From: Paenibacillus tritici
Lineage (GTDB): Bacteria > Bacillota > Bacilli > Paenibacillales > Paenibacillaceae
Assembly (NCBI RefSeq): GCF_013204885.1
Contig: NZ_JABMKX010000024.1
Span: forward strand, 1 to 64,000
Direction of reading: 5' to 3'
DNA: 64,000 bases
Of the stretch, positions 26,183-35,740 are shown one piece after another. The stretch's first letter is position 1, and the number at the start of each line of letters is the position of its first letter. Position numbers and translations under genes: made by a program. Under the pieces are notes generated by a model. The model was not told the origin of the DNA. It did no database searches and saw nothing but the letters and a program-made list of their open reading frames with translations.

Positions 26183-26837
26183 GCAGGCTCTCTTTTCTTT
26201 TTAGCAAATAGGTCCATACATCCAAATCAATATCTTCATCAGAAGTAACGAGTTCCCCGGATTCACTCTTATGCATGAAACGTTCAATAGGTCCATACTT
26301 TTCTTCGTAAGCACTAAGCTTTTGAGCTATAAACTGTAATTCATCTTCAGACTCTGTCTCTACAGCAGTTTGCATACGTGCTTGATAGGACTCCGCTACC
26401 TCACTAATTCTTACAGTCTCACCACTCGGATACTCCAAAATCGAATTGGCAGGAATATCAACATGTTTTCCTGGCTCTGTGCGAGTAACACCGTCGAACC
26501 GTCCCTGGGCAATCCAGCGGGAAATCGTCTGATGAGATACTCCCAGCATACGCGCTACTTCCCTGGTAGGATAATGCTTGACCTTGGAGGAGACAGCCTG
26601 TGATGAATGCTGAACTTGAGTAAGTTGGTATACGATGTCCTGCTGGCCGACCCGAAATTTCTCAGGGACAAGTAATTCATCATCGGATAACCGTTGAATC
26701 TTGATTCCTGAAGCCTCTACAGCATCACACAGCATTTGGTAGGTAATAATATTTTCTCGTAATTGGAGCGAAGAAAAAATATTGCTCGCATATGTCGCTT
26801 GACGTTCCCGTACTTCCAAAATATCCTGTATCGCCAT
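26175..26837 (-). CDS. HTH (excisionase/MerR-type) DNA-binding protein, possible antitoxin
   Basis: Protein of 220 residues. A central helix-turn-helix (about residues 90-130) reads YPTREVARMLGVSHQTISRW followed by IAQGRFDGV, the excisionase/MerR-like form. The N-terminal 85 residues include a strand-rich region (LLVPEKFRVGQQDIVYQL), and the C-terminus is helical and acidic (SEDELQFIAQKLSAYEEKYG). The ATG at 26837 is chosen because GGGAGAGG stands 8 nt before it. The gene runs into the small protein downstream with an 8-nt overlap. It may autoregulate the pair and neutralise the partner; function is inferred from gene order. Confidence 0.65.
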   Translation of the reverse strand: MAIQDILEVRERQATYASNIFSSLQLRENIITYQMLCDAVEASGIKIQRLSDDELLVPEKFRVGQQDIVYQLTQVQHSSQAVSSKVKHYPTREVARMLGVSHQTISRWIAQGRFDGVTRTEPGKHVDIPANSILEYPSGETVRISEVAESYQARMQTAVETESEDELQFIAQKLSAYEEKYGPIERFMHKSESGELVTSDEDIDLDVWTYLLKRKESLLG

Positions 26838-26975
26838 ACTCATCACCTCTCCCCCATTTTACCATGAAAAATGACATTAAAATAAAAATAGTTCTCAATA
26901 AATCAACATTAAATCAACATTTACGTATAGATTATCCCATTGACCATGAAAATACTCTTCAACAGAAAACAAAAA

Positions 26976-26997
26976 AAGAACGGCATCTGCCGTTCTT
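26976..26997 (-). terminator. Terminator of tRNA-Lys copy 2
   Basis: On the minus strand AAGAACGGCA / TGCCGTTCTT is followed by TTTTTTG. It is the same type of terminator as at the other two tRNA-Lys genes. Confidence 0.85.
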
Positions 26998-27003
26998 CTG
27001 TGA

Positions 27004-27076
27004 TGGACTCTCAGGGGCTCGAACCCTGGACAAATAGATTAAGAGTCTACTGCTCTACCAACTGAGCTAAGAGTCC
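27004..27076 (-). tRNA. tRNA-Lys (anticodon CTT), copy 2
   Basis: Identical over 73 nt to the copies at 444-516 and 40320-40392. It originally formed a tRNA-Ala-tRNA-Lys transcript with the tRNA-Ala now split by the island. Its former promoter is 13.6 kb away (40672-40700), so at present it can only be transcribed from within the island, for example by read-through from the giant gene. The sequence itself is intact. Confidence 0.95.
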
Positions 27077-27085
27077 GTATGAAAT

Positions 27086-27141
27086 TGGTGGAGCCAAGGG
27101 GGATCGAACCCCTGACCTCATCGCTGCCAGCGATGCGCTCT
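27086..27141 (-). pseudogene. tRNA-Ala (GGC), 3' fragment of 56 nt
   Basis: Minus strand: from the D stem through anticodon loop CTGGCAG (anticodon GGC), T arm and acceptor strand TGGCTCC to encoded CCA. The 5' 20 nt are replaced by island DNA at 27142. The missing part is found at 40553-40572 (GGGGCCATAGCTCAGCTGGG), whose acceptor strand GGGGCCA pairs along all seven positions with TGGCTCC (one G-T). The two pieces add up to 76 nt, exactly the length of the intact tRNA-Ala at 40399-40474. Confidence 0.92.
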
Positions 27142-27166
27142 GGCGTGATGGTCAGGGGCACTGCCC
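27119..27166. other. attL junction of the island
   Basis: The left part is tRNA-Ala (gccagcgatgcgctCT, crossover CT at 27140-27141). The right part is island DNA: 17 nt (ggcgtgatggtcagggg) and then CACTGCCC at 27159-27166. That arm is the mirror of GGGCAGTG at the other end of the island, with the same 17-nt distance to CT. Confidence 0.82.
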
Positions 27167-27196
27167 TAAAAGCTATCAAATTTATATTCGCCTTAA

Positions 27197-30100
27197 TTAA
27201 ACACTTCGACTTGAAATGCACGCCCTTAATGCTGCATCAACTTTCCCACACGTAAACCAAAGCTCTGGCACTGCATGACAAAGAGATTGCAAATGTGAAA
27301 GGAAAATTTCATCTTCATTGCCTTCTAACACACCAAATGCTATATCTGAAAAGCAATTCCCTACAAATTCACTCCACTTTTCCAGATCTTCGCAACTAGC
27401 TGCGGCAATCAGACATATTCTCATAGCTTCCTCAACTGACAAATTATAATGTGAATCCATTCTATATCTGCGTACAAGAATTCGCAAATCATTGGCAAGC
27501 TCACTACTTCTAGATACAGCCGCGACTGCAGATAGCCCGTTCAATGTAGTATACAATTGGGAGCTGTCAACTAGATTAGAAAGTTGATAACTGCTTAATC
27601 TCAATGCTTTTGCAGCCATTTCTGCATACTTTAATTCAATATTAAAAATAAAAGCCGAGTTTATTAATGCAACAAATGAAGAAGGTGATACTTTCTCATT
27701 ACTAAGTTGCAATTCAATAATCTCCATAACTTCAGCAGGCATAATTATTGTGTTATCACTCGTGCCCTCTAGCGGTCCTGGGAAAAACAAATTACCAACC
27801 CCAGCAAACAAATTAGAACTACTACCAAAAACTAGGTCGCGTAACTCACCATCTTTGATATGCCCCTCGTAATTCTTAGCTGCAATCAAAATACGACTAA
27901 GAAATTCAGCCTTAAGTTGTGATGCAAATGCAAAATCCGGGTTCCATCGAGGCTCTAAACGCATATCAGAAAGTGTTTGAAAATAATACTGTTCTACACG
28001 TGTAGAAAGCGCCCATTTACAAAATTGTTGAATATCAATACCTGTAATTAAAAGTTCACGTTGAATCAGCGCGGCTTGTGATAAAGATGCTAATCTTCTA
28101 TAGAAAGGTGGCTCCCCTGAAAATAGCCTGATTCTTGACAATTCCCCATCCACAAGAATGAACAATGCTGAGAGAAGCTTAAACCCGCTATCACTTTTGT
28201 CAACGTCATCATCTCTGATTTGTTTCATAAGTCGAATTATTATTGGTTCAATTTCGGGTTTTTCAGGTAAAATTCGCAATCCGATTTCGACTGCACCTAG
28301 TTGTGAGATTTTATCTCCGTATTCTTCTAAAAAACCAAATATACGAATAATTTCTTCGCTCTCCAAGTCCTCAACATCAATCTCCGCTGTTAACTCAGAA
28401 TGTGATGAGAGAAACAAGCTCCATAGAAAACCATTGTATGAAGTCCATTCAGATAACTGCTGGAAAAGTTGTCTTCCAATCTTTTTAGCATATTCTTTGA
28501 TAGAGACACTTCCATCATAACATCCTATCAATCGCTCATAGTATCTTCTAGATGAAGGGACGAGGTTAGAAACATTGCATTGCCTGTTTTCAAAATCTTC
28601 ACGCATCGAACGTGCCATAAGTATCGGTGTATCATCCAGATCACTTCGATAAGCATCCATCTCATCATCATTAAAAGAATGCTCAGAAAGAATACTTCTC
28701 CAAGACTCTCGTGCAGTTATCGGTAAATTGACATCAAAAACTAATCTATCAAATGAATCTAACCTAGTAGCTCTGTCATGAGAAAGCTCAGTAAACTGGG
28801 GTAAAATGAAAGATTCTTCACCTAAAGAAAGCAAGAAGTACGGTGATTCCTTCTCCCCTTGGTTATAAAATTCTAAATTCCACTCTCTGCCTGAATTGTC
28901 TTGTACAGTTATATTCGATTTACCTGAATATATTTTTCGAAAAGCATCATAAAGCTCATAGCGCCGAATTGCAAGCTCAGAGGTAATCATGAGAAAGTAG
29001 CTCGCGCTGCCACTGAATTCTCTTGAAAATTGCTGGTGTTCCAGTAAGGATGTGCGTACTATTGGCGGTAGTTTATTTAACATGGACAAAACAATCATTT
29101 TCTTAACATGTGGATTTCCCGCCAATTTCTCAGCTAGCTCTTCTGAATTAGACATCTCGATAATTTCATTTATTAACCAGTTTATAATCCAAGTATACAA
29201 TTCTGGAGACTCTTCTTTAATTGGAATTAGAACCCTTTCCTCCAACCAATCCCAATATGCATTAATAGTGCTGTTGGGGATGTTAGAAGAAGGGGTAAGA
29301 AGCATTAGAATAAAAACACCTCTACCCGTTTTAACGAGATTATCGGCAATTTCTTTTTCATAGAATTGGCTCCATCCACGAATGTCCATCAGATCAAATA
29401 TCCAATTAGAGTATGCTATAACTTTGTTAAGATCTGTTCCCACCCTCCAAAATTTCATTAGCACCTGGAGTAACGTTTTAAAGGTATTATCTAGCCAATT
29501 GGCTTCTTTCGGTAATTGAAACCAACTACTCATTCTAACTTGTAAAATACTTTCTCGAATGGCCTTTAGCTCTGCTGTCTCAATAACGACTTCTTCCTTG
29601 ACAGAAGCAGCAACAAGTGAAGCTTCCAACTCGTTAGTGGCTATCGGTACAAGATAATACCCCGCTCGTCTTAATTTGGTTTTGATCTCCAGCAGTTCGT
29701 CAGAATTTATAGTGCCATTGGAAGCCATCATCTCCAGAACATCCACTGTTGATAGAGTTTTCGCCTGTGCCTGACCGTTATCAACATGCTCGTGCTGGTT
29801 AAGAAATCTGTCATCAGAAAGAATGGCATCACAATAAGTTGCTAATGAAATCACCCCTACAGTTGGATGATCAGTTATTGATTGCTTATCCCACTCTTTA
29901 ATGTTCTGTCTTCTACCAATTTTAATTTTTCCATCCTGAATCCGCAAACTTACAACAGATCTTATTCGCTCAATCGATTGACTGACGTCACTGGAGATAC
30001 TCTCATATGAGATTAGTTCATTTGCTTCTAACACTTCTCTTGTTGATATAATTGCAGTAAAACCAGCAGCTTGAATTTTCCCAAGCATTCCAAGATGCAA

Positions 30101-33100
30101 AAAATAGTTGACAGCTACATCATCCAAGTAGAGAATAGCACCATTCTTAATTTCAGGCTGATTTGGCCAAGGCTTCTCATGAAACTGTAAATAGGCAGTT
30201 GCTCTTTTATGTTCTTCAGCAGTGATTTGCCCCTTTTGTCGTAACTTATCTACAATGATTTGACAACTACTCATTGTAGCTGTGTGTGCAGTCAAATCAG
30301 CTTCTTCTTCCATAAGTGAATTAATGCGATGAACTGGTGAAGACCTAACAACAATACGTTGAATATTATCCTGTCTATCCTTTTCAGCTTCTGAAATCAA
30401 CTTTGCCAGGGAATCACCTATCTGATTTGATAGATCATTATCTATTAATGCACTTTGAACAAACTTCTCCAAAACACCTGTTGCAATCAAATTACTTACT
30501 TTATGAGCATCTTTAATCCGACTTGGTTGATGAAATGAGACTTTTTGTTTCTCCTCGAATAACCAGTGCATAGTTGAGTGTGGTAAATATATCGTATTGA
30601 AATAGTCAAACACTCTCTCCAAAAGATCCAAAAAACTCAACGTGAGTAAAGCGGTGGCTTCAATAGCAATATTATCCACTTTATCCAAATTCATCGCTTG
30701 TCTATTACCATTGTAGGCTGGAATAGTAGATCTACGTCTTGGATCACTCAGAGACAAGTTTACTAGAGCTGGAAAGAGCATGAAATTTATCAATGATCTA
30801 TTTAGCGAATCAGCTGCAAGAAACTGTGGGATTTCTCCACGTTTTAATAGAAGCAAAGTTTCTGACTCTCTTTGTTCCCAATCAGGTTTACGATCAATTA
30901 GGTCTTTTAGAGTCATTGTTTGAATGGGGCCATCTTCACCGGAAAGATCAGCAGCCATCTGTAGCCATTGAGAAATTTTTATATCATTTTCCCATCCAGC
31001 AGTAGTTGCTAAAAAGTAAGCAGCAGTTAAAACATTCGCATCATTCACACCTTTTTCTGATGCTGCAAACATTAGATCCTTAGCATAAGGAGAAGTTAAA
31101 TGATAGGCAAGTTGAGCGGTTTTAATCAACTCATAAGCGCTCCTATCATCTTTTTCCATATATTCATTAGCAACAAAAGCAGTAAGATAGTGCCACTCTC
31201 CGAGAGCAATCCCCAGACTAACTTGCAAAGCACGATAATTGCTATCTTTTTTAATATAATTGTTAAGCTTTTCAAACTCAGAACGTGCTTTAAGTAAGTC
31301 ACCCTCATTATACAATGCCCAACAATACAATAAGTGTAAACTTTTAGATTGTGACAGGAACTCATCATTGGCTTCTATCATTTCAATAAGGCGTTCGGTT
31401 TCTTGGGCGTTATATAAAGCGGTTGCTAATCGCTCGGCATCTTGTGTTGAGCGAGTCTTTTGAAAAAGAATATCACCATATTCACAGAGGCTAATCCATT
31501 CTTCTTTATTTTCTAGTTCTTCAACAAGACTGTAAAGATCACTTATAGAACCAGTCTGTTTAAATTGAGACTTTCGAATTTCTATTAAATCAGTTCCTTT
31601 AATCTCAGCTATGGTATTACGAAGACGAAACTCATCAGCGGGAGAAATCCCTTCATTTAATAGTAAATCCAACTCAGCATTCGCCTTATCAGCAAATCCA
31701 GCTTTTGAAAACATATCAATCTGGAGAAATCGAAGTGATTTTCGATCAAAATAAGTCTCAAGTTCTTCAGAGTGTCGTATCACATAATTTGCAATGTCTT
31801 CTGGATTTTTTCGAGTAAAAGCGAGCGCAAAGCGAGTTATTGCTGCGTCACGAGTGATACCACCATTCAGAGCAATTTGTCGTTCAATCTCCTGTTCTAC
31901 CATTATAAGATCTAATTTAATGTCGAACTGTAACCCCAGAGGTACTAGCCCCAGAGAAGTCCTGGGATCGCGTAATTTCTCCTCCAAGCGTTGTCTTCCT
32001 TTGGTATAAAACTCCGGTTCAGTCATTTCTAGCCAAATCGCATATTCATCATCCATTTTTCTTGCAGTGGTAAGCTTTAGCACCTCTGCAATTTCAGTAG
32101 CTTTGATAAAATTTTCATGTGCAATTCGACGAGCTTTAATAGCATTTTCATCTGATGCTAATGGGAAATTCCTAATATCTATCGGTAGTTGATTAAGCAC
32201 TGTGGCTCTTAATTCCAAAGGTATCGCACTCGTGAGATATACAATAGCCACCAGATGATAGAGAATTGGCAATTCATCCTTATCTTTATTTGTTAATATG
32301 TAAACGATTTCCAATGCATCACTCCAACGTGCAAGTTCAAGCAGATTGGATATAAGGAATACTTTTCCTGATAAATCAAAATCCACTATTTTTATTCCTG
32401 CAATATGGGGCCAATTAACCGCCTTTTCAGCTCCTTCATGATGTGAAATAATCATCATTGCTGCTGAACGGGAATCTGGTGAATCAATACCAGCTAAGAG
32501 ACTTAAAGCTTTTTTCAGTTCACCTTTCTGTGAATAAATAAATGCTTTTGCAATTTCAATTTCCTTACAACTACCCATTCCAATTGCAACTTCAAGATAT
32601 TCTTCCACCTTAGATATATCATACGTTCGCACCATAAAACGCACACACAAGGCTATTGCTTGACTTTTTAATCCATTACTTCCTCCAATTAGTTCCCCTT
32701 CAATTAGTTTTCTTATAAGTACTAGGGAAGAACCCGTTGTATCAAATTCACTAAAATATCGAGATTTCCGAAGTACACCAACCTCATATTTTATTTTTTG
32801 GTCGATAAGTTCAAGGGGAAATTGAGAAAAAGAAAATACCCCGGAATTTATTGGCGGGATATCACTAACATGTAATTCTGCTGCAATATCTGAATCTTCT
32901 GGTGTATTATCATTAGAAACATAAGCACCAAAATTGAAGAAACCTGGTGTCCTTTTTTCTTCCCAAGGGCGATCACTTGCTCTTGGATCAAATTCAAATC
33001 TCCGCAAAGAAAATCCGCTTTTTTTAACTTTTATTATAGAAAAGTTATTAAAATGTCCAGGATTGTCAAACGTAGCTCCAGCAGTAATGTTCCATGCAGC

Positions 33101-33886
33101 ATCTGCTATCTTATCAGGTTTCCTGATACTTCCATGAGTATGGCCAGTCAGAATAAGATCGCATCTTTCGGCTAGATAATCAATTGTGTTTGGACGATTT
33201 CCTAAAGCATATCCTGTATGTTCGCTATCATTTAACCATTCGCGCGGATGATGAATGAGAGCAATACACGGTGAATCAGTTGAGTCTCGTTTAAGCTTAA
33301 GAAAACCATCGTTTTCCACTGCTTGAATATGAGAGAGTCCTACCCATAATTTAGACCTGTCATCATTATCTATACAAAACCAAGATGAGTTAAAACTTAC
33401 GAAGCGCATACCATTAACTTCTCTAGCACCAACAAGATATTGCTCATCTTTTAGAATTTTAAAGGGAATAATACCAAACGATTTACAAAAGGATGCAAAA
33501 TGTTCAAAAGGTTTTAAAATATGAGACGGAACTGGCCACTCCAACCATTTATCGGCAGTCTCTGGATTAGATGGATAAGATAATCCTCTGGTTTCTGTAC
33601 GATTAACATCATGATTTCCAGCACATAATATTATTTTTGAAGGATCTAGTCTAGTAGCTTCCAGTAATTTTGACAACCATTCACTAGCCTCTACATAATC
33701 TTCAGCTGAACCAGCATATCCAATATCTCCAGAAATACATATTATAGTTGGTTGCCATTCGGGTGATTGTTCTTTTATACATTCAAGCAAGTTATTAAGA
33801 CAAAGAGTACGCATAGCGGTTTTTGACAGGTTTCCTCTTTCAGAGCCAAAATGAAGATCCGATAGGTGTAGAATAACTTGTTCCAT
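27197..33886 (-). CDS. Giant metallophosphoesterase-helical repeat-PIN protein (candidate defence effector)
   Basis: Protein of 2229 residues, one uninterrupted frame, AT-rich. Residues 1-330: calcineurin-like metallophosphoesterase with all metal-binding blocks (LSDLHFG, GDIGYAG, GNHDVN, LIHHPREW, LTGHTHG). About 380-1050: helical TPR-like repeats, full of short helix pairs (for example YCWALYNEGDLLKARSEFEK). About 1245-1400: PIN-like nuclease region, with AILYLDDVAVNYFLHLG, then ISTREVLEANELI, then DAILSDDRFLNQ and STVDVLEMM, giving the spaced acidic residues expected of PIN. About 1450-2229: helical, unrecognised. No P-loop, signal peptide or membrane helix was seen. The ATG at 33886 follows AAGGTGG; a start at 33904 is less likely. 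It ends 55 nt from attL and follows an Mrr-like gene by 92 nt. A nucleotide- or RNA-cleaving immune sensor-effector is inferred; I know no exact described counterpart. Confidence 0.8.
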   Translation of the reverse strand: MEQVILHLSDLHFGSERGNLSKTAMRTLCLNNLLECIKEQSPEWQPTIICISGDIGYAGSAEDYVEASEWLSKLLEATRLDPSKIILCAGNHDVNRTETRGLSYPSNPETADKWLEWPVPSHILKPFEHFASFCKSFGIIPFKILKDEQYLVGAREVNGMRFVSFNSSWFCIDNDDRSKLWVGLSHIQAVENDGFLKLKRDSTDSPCIALIHHPREWLNDSEHTGYALGNRPNTIDYLAERCDLILTGHTHGSIRKPDKIADAAWNITAGATFDNPGHFNNFSIIKVKKSGFSLRRFEFDPRASDRPWEEKRTPGFFNFGAYVSNDNTPEDSDIAAELHVSDIPPINSGVFSFSQFPLELIDQKIKYEVGVLRKSRYFSEFDTTGSSLVLIRKLIEGELIGGSNGLKSQAIALCVRFMVRTYDISKVEEYLEVAIGMGSCKEIEIAKAFIYSQKGELKKALSLLAGIDSPDSRSAAMMIISHHEGAEKAVNWPHIAGIKIVDFDLSGKVFLISNLLELARWSDALEIVYILTNKDKDELPILYHLVAIVYLTSAIPLELRATVLNQLPIDIRNFPLASDENAIKARRIAHENFIKATEIAEVLKLTTARKMDDEYAIWLEMTEPEFYTKGRQRLEEKLRDPRTSLGLVPLGLQFDIKLDLIMVEQEIERQIALNGGITRDAAITRFALAFTRKNPEDIANYVIRHSEELETYFDRKSLRFLQIDMFSKAGFADKANAELDLLLNEGISPADEFRLRNTIAEIKGTDLIEIRKSQFKQTGSISDLYSLVEELENKEEWISLCEYGDILFQKTRSTQDAERLATALYNAQETERLIEMIEANDEFLSQSKSLHLLYCWALYNEGDLLKARSEFEKLNNYIKKDSNYRALQVSLGIALGEWHYLTAFVANEYMEKDDRSAYELIKTAQLAYHLTSPYAKDLMFAASEKGVNDANVLTAAYFLATTAGWENDIKISQWLQMAADLSGEDGPIQTMTLKDLIDRKPDWEQRESETLLLLKRGEIPQFLAADSLNRSLINFMLFPALVNLSLSDPRRRSTIPAYNGNRQAMNLDKVDNIAIEATALLTLSFLDLLERVFDYFNTIYLPHSTMHWLFEEKQKVSFHQPSRIKDAHKVSNLIATGVLEKFVQSALIDNDLSNQIGDSLAKLISEAEKDRQDNIQRIVVRSSPVHRINSLMEEEADLTAHTATMSSCQIIVDKLRQKGQITAEEHKRATAYLQFHEKPWPNQPEIKNGAILYLDDVAVNYFLHLGMLGKIQAAGFTAIISTREVLEANELISYESISSDVSQSIERIRSVVSLRIQDGKIKIGRRQNIKEWDKQSITDHPTVGVISLATYCDAILSDDRFLNQHEHVDNGQAQAKTLSTVDVLEMMASNGTINSDELLEIKTKLRRAGYYLVPIATNELEASLVAASVKEEVVIETAELKAIRESILQVRMSSWFQLPKEANWLDNTFKTLLQVLMKFWRVGTDLNKVIAYSNWIFDLMDIRGWSQFYEKEIADNLVKTGRGVFILMLLTPSSNIPNSTINAYWDWLEERVLIPIKEESPELYTWIINWLINEIIEMSNSEELAEKLAGNPHVKKMIVLSMLNKLPPIVRTSLLEHQQFSREFSGSASYFLMITSELAIRRYELYDAFRKIYSGKSNITVQDNSGREWNLEFYNQGEKESPYFLLSLGEESFILPQFTELSHDRATRLDSFDRLVFDVNLPITARESWRSILSEHSFNDDEMDAYRSDLDDTPILMARSMREDFENRQCNVSNLVPSSRRYYERLIGCYDGSVSIKEYAKKIGRQLFQQLSEWTSYNGFLWSLFLSSHSELTAEIDVEDLESEEIIRIFGFLEEYGDKISQLGAVEIGLRILPEKPEIEPIIIRLMKQIRDDDVDKSDSGFKLLSALFILVDGELSRIRLFSGEPPFYRRLASLSQAALIQRELLITGIDIQQFCKWALSTRVEQYYFQTLSDMRLEPRWNPDFAFASQLKAEFLSRILIAAKNYEGHIKDGELRDLVFGSSSNLFAGVGNLFFPGPLEGTSDNTIIMPAEVMEIIELQLSNEKVSPSSFVALINSAFIFNIELKYAEMAAKALRLSSYQLSNLVDSSQLYTTLNGLSAVAAVSRSSELANDLRILVRRYRMDSHYNLSVEEAMRICLIAAASCEDLEKWSEFVGNCFSDIAFGVLEGNEDEIFLSHLQSLCHAVPELWFTCGKVDAALRACISSRSV

Positions 33887-33978
33887 AAATAGACCACCTT
33901 GCAACTAGTGATTTTTCAAATATTCCTCAAACTACATATTACACCACACTACCTCATCTTTCACAAAAACTATATTAC

Positions 33979-34659
33979 TTATTTAGTCTTCCATCTTCTC
34001 AACCTATCATCCAACGACAGCCCATTAATTAACTTAATATTCAGCCTATCTGCAGCCTCTTTCGCCGCCTTCGTAAAATTACTGGTCGTCACAATCCAAG
34101 CATCATAACAGCCATGAACCTGCTTACCAGCTTTGAGCCGCAAAACAATGTCATTTCCGACATCCTGTTTCCAGCGCTTGCACTGCACGGCGATTTTATA
34201 TCCCTCTTTGCCTTTGAGGATCAAATCCACTTCATGATCGCCGGAACCACCGACACGTTGTACGGAATAACCTTGATCCATGTAATATAACTCCATTAAC
34301 CTCTCAAAATCCGTACCGGACAATGTCCTTACGTCTGCTTTAATAATCTGCGCGTCTGTTAATTTCTTCATGGGTGCCTTAGTCGAAGGACTGTAAGCGT
34401 TAGCCTTAGACTTGTTTGAGCTGCTCTGTCTTACACCAGAAGTACGGGCTGTCTTCCTTGCCTTCTTATCTCTCCGACGCTTACGGGTCCAAATGCCGCC
34501 GAAAATCTCTCCAAGAATGATAGAGCCAAATAAAATACCAAAGAAAAATCCCCAGTGCAAACCCGGAATGCTAAAGTAAATCCCTAAGCCTCCAAGGATA
34601 AACAGTCCTCTTACTAAATAGGCCACCTGCCTACCTTCTGCATAATAAGTTTTGGCCAT
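33979..34659 (-). CDS. Membrane-anchored Mrr-like restriction endonuclease
   Basis: Protein of 226 residues. The N-terminus has two hydrophobic helices (about 12-31 and 34-55), followed by a basic, Ser-rich linker (about 58-100). The C-terminal domain (about 105-222) is the Mrr_cat fold: SGTDFERLMELYYMDQGY, then GGSGDHEVDLIL with the catalytic aspartate, then IAVQCKRWKQDVG with the Q-x-K pair, then AWIVTTSNFTKAA. Such proteins cleave modified or foreign DNA; membrane anchoring is seen in a subset. The ATG at 34659 follows AGAGGTGG. The giant gene starts 92 nt downstream on the same strand without a terminator between, so they may be one unit. Confidence 0.85.
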   Translation of the reverse strand: MAKTYYAEGRQVAYLVRGLFILGGLGIYFSIPGLHWGFFFGILFGSIILGEIFGGIWTRKRRRDKKARKTARTSGVRQSSSNKSKANAYSPSTKAPMKKLTDAQIIKADVRTLSGTDFERLMELYYMDQGYSVQRVGGSGDHEVDLILKGKEGYKIAVQCKRWKQDVGNDIVLRLKAGKQVHGCYDAWIVTTSNFTKAAKEAADRLNIKLINGLSLDDRLRRWKTK

Positions 34660-34814
34660 TATTCTTCCACCTCTTGCTATAATAGGTCTATCTCAAAAGA
34701 TAAAAGGACTATCTAACCAGAATATTCGACATCCTATTTGATCATTCTTCAATAATTTCTATATTTGGTTATATTATCTCTACTATATCATATTTTTGGT
34801 TGGATTTGGCATAG

Positions 34815-34840
34815 AAAAAACCCTTGAATAAGTCCAAGGG
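34815..34840 (-). terminator. Terminator after the recombinase remnant
   Basis: On the minus strand CCCTTG / CAAGGG with an 8-nt loop is followed by TTTTTT. It closes the recombinase unit before the Mrr-like gene, whose promoter must therefore lie between about 34660 and 34800, an A/T-rich stretch with several TATAAT-like words but no clear -35. Confidence 0.8.
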
Positions 34841-34897
34841 CCTACCACTATCCACCTGTGAGGGTATAACTGCTGAATTAATATATAAGTCTCCACT

Positions 34898-35740
34898 CTA
34901 CTCGTTATTTATTTTTAATAGATGTGAAAGCATCTTGCTCGGATCTTCATTCTTAACTTTCGTTCCAGTTAAATAGTTTTCACCTGCGGTCGACAAAAAT
35001 GAATTGATATCTAGCTTCAGCGTAAGTTCCACTGACTCTCTGTAGACCCTCACGCATTCAATGATGGTGCTAAGCATCATTTTCTTCTTAGCTGTTGAAG
35101 CTTTCTTGAATACTTCTCGCCACACGGGAATGTAAGTTTGGAGAGCTTGAATTTCCACTTGCTCTACCTTCTTGGAACGAAGTACTTGTTCCGCAAGTCT
35201 TATAGTTTCTTGGATCTTCAATACCTCCTCTTCCTTCTCTTTAATCATTCCATTTAGCAATTCTCTATCAAACTGACTTTGTCCCAATACAACTTTAAGG
35301 ACCTCATCCTTAAGAGCTTTAATTTCAGAGTTCACTTTACTCTCTAACTTCAGCTGTTTCCGTAAAGCCTTCTCCTCTCCTCCAGAGTTTCGACTTTTTA
35401 TTTGTTCAATTTGCTCTTTCAAGTCCACAGTTTCCAGTTGATCCAAATAGGTATAAATCTCATCCAGTACTATCCCTTCTAAGCGGATAGGGGAGTGTAT
35501 CGTTTTCCCGCTACACTTTACTTTTTGAAGTGCCTTACCGGAGCAGCGATACTTTGCCTCACGTTTTACTTTTTCCGTTCCGTCCTTAAGAATATATTTT
35601 TTAGTGTTCCATGTTGTTGTAAGGGGATTGCCACAGTGACCACATCACACCAACTGTTACCATGCTTGTAAAGTACCGAATGAACCAGAGTAAATGCATC
35701 AAATTTCACACTAAATATTAAGCCCATGTCAGGGGGTATA
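34898..35740 (-). pseudogene. Large serine recombinase, degraded C-terminal part
   Basis: The minus strand encodes the recombinase zinc beta-ribbon CGHCGNPLTTTWNTKKYI followed by KYRCSGKALQKVKCSG, giving four cysteines in two pairs, and then a long coiled coil (QIEQIKSRNSGGEEKALRKQ and onward) down to 34898. Just before CGHCG there is an in-frame TGA (LV-stop-CGHCG, near 35642), and the previous residues (FTLVHSVLYKHGN) continue in another frame, so there is at least one frameshift as well. No N-terminal resolvase domain with the catalytic serine is found. A coding piece beginning at the TTG at 35446 would make only the coiled-coil tail. It is probably the relic of the enzyme that moved this island or an earlier one. 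Confidence 0.8.

Noticed and set aside
27197..33886. STAND/NACHT ATPase in the giant protein
   Set aside because: No Walker A or Walker B pattern was found in any part of the chain.
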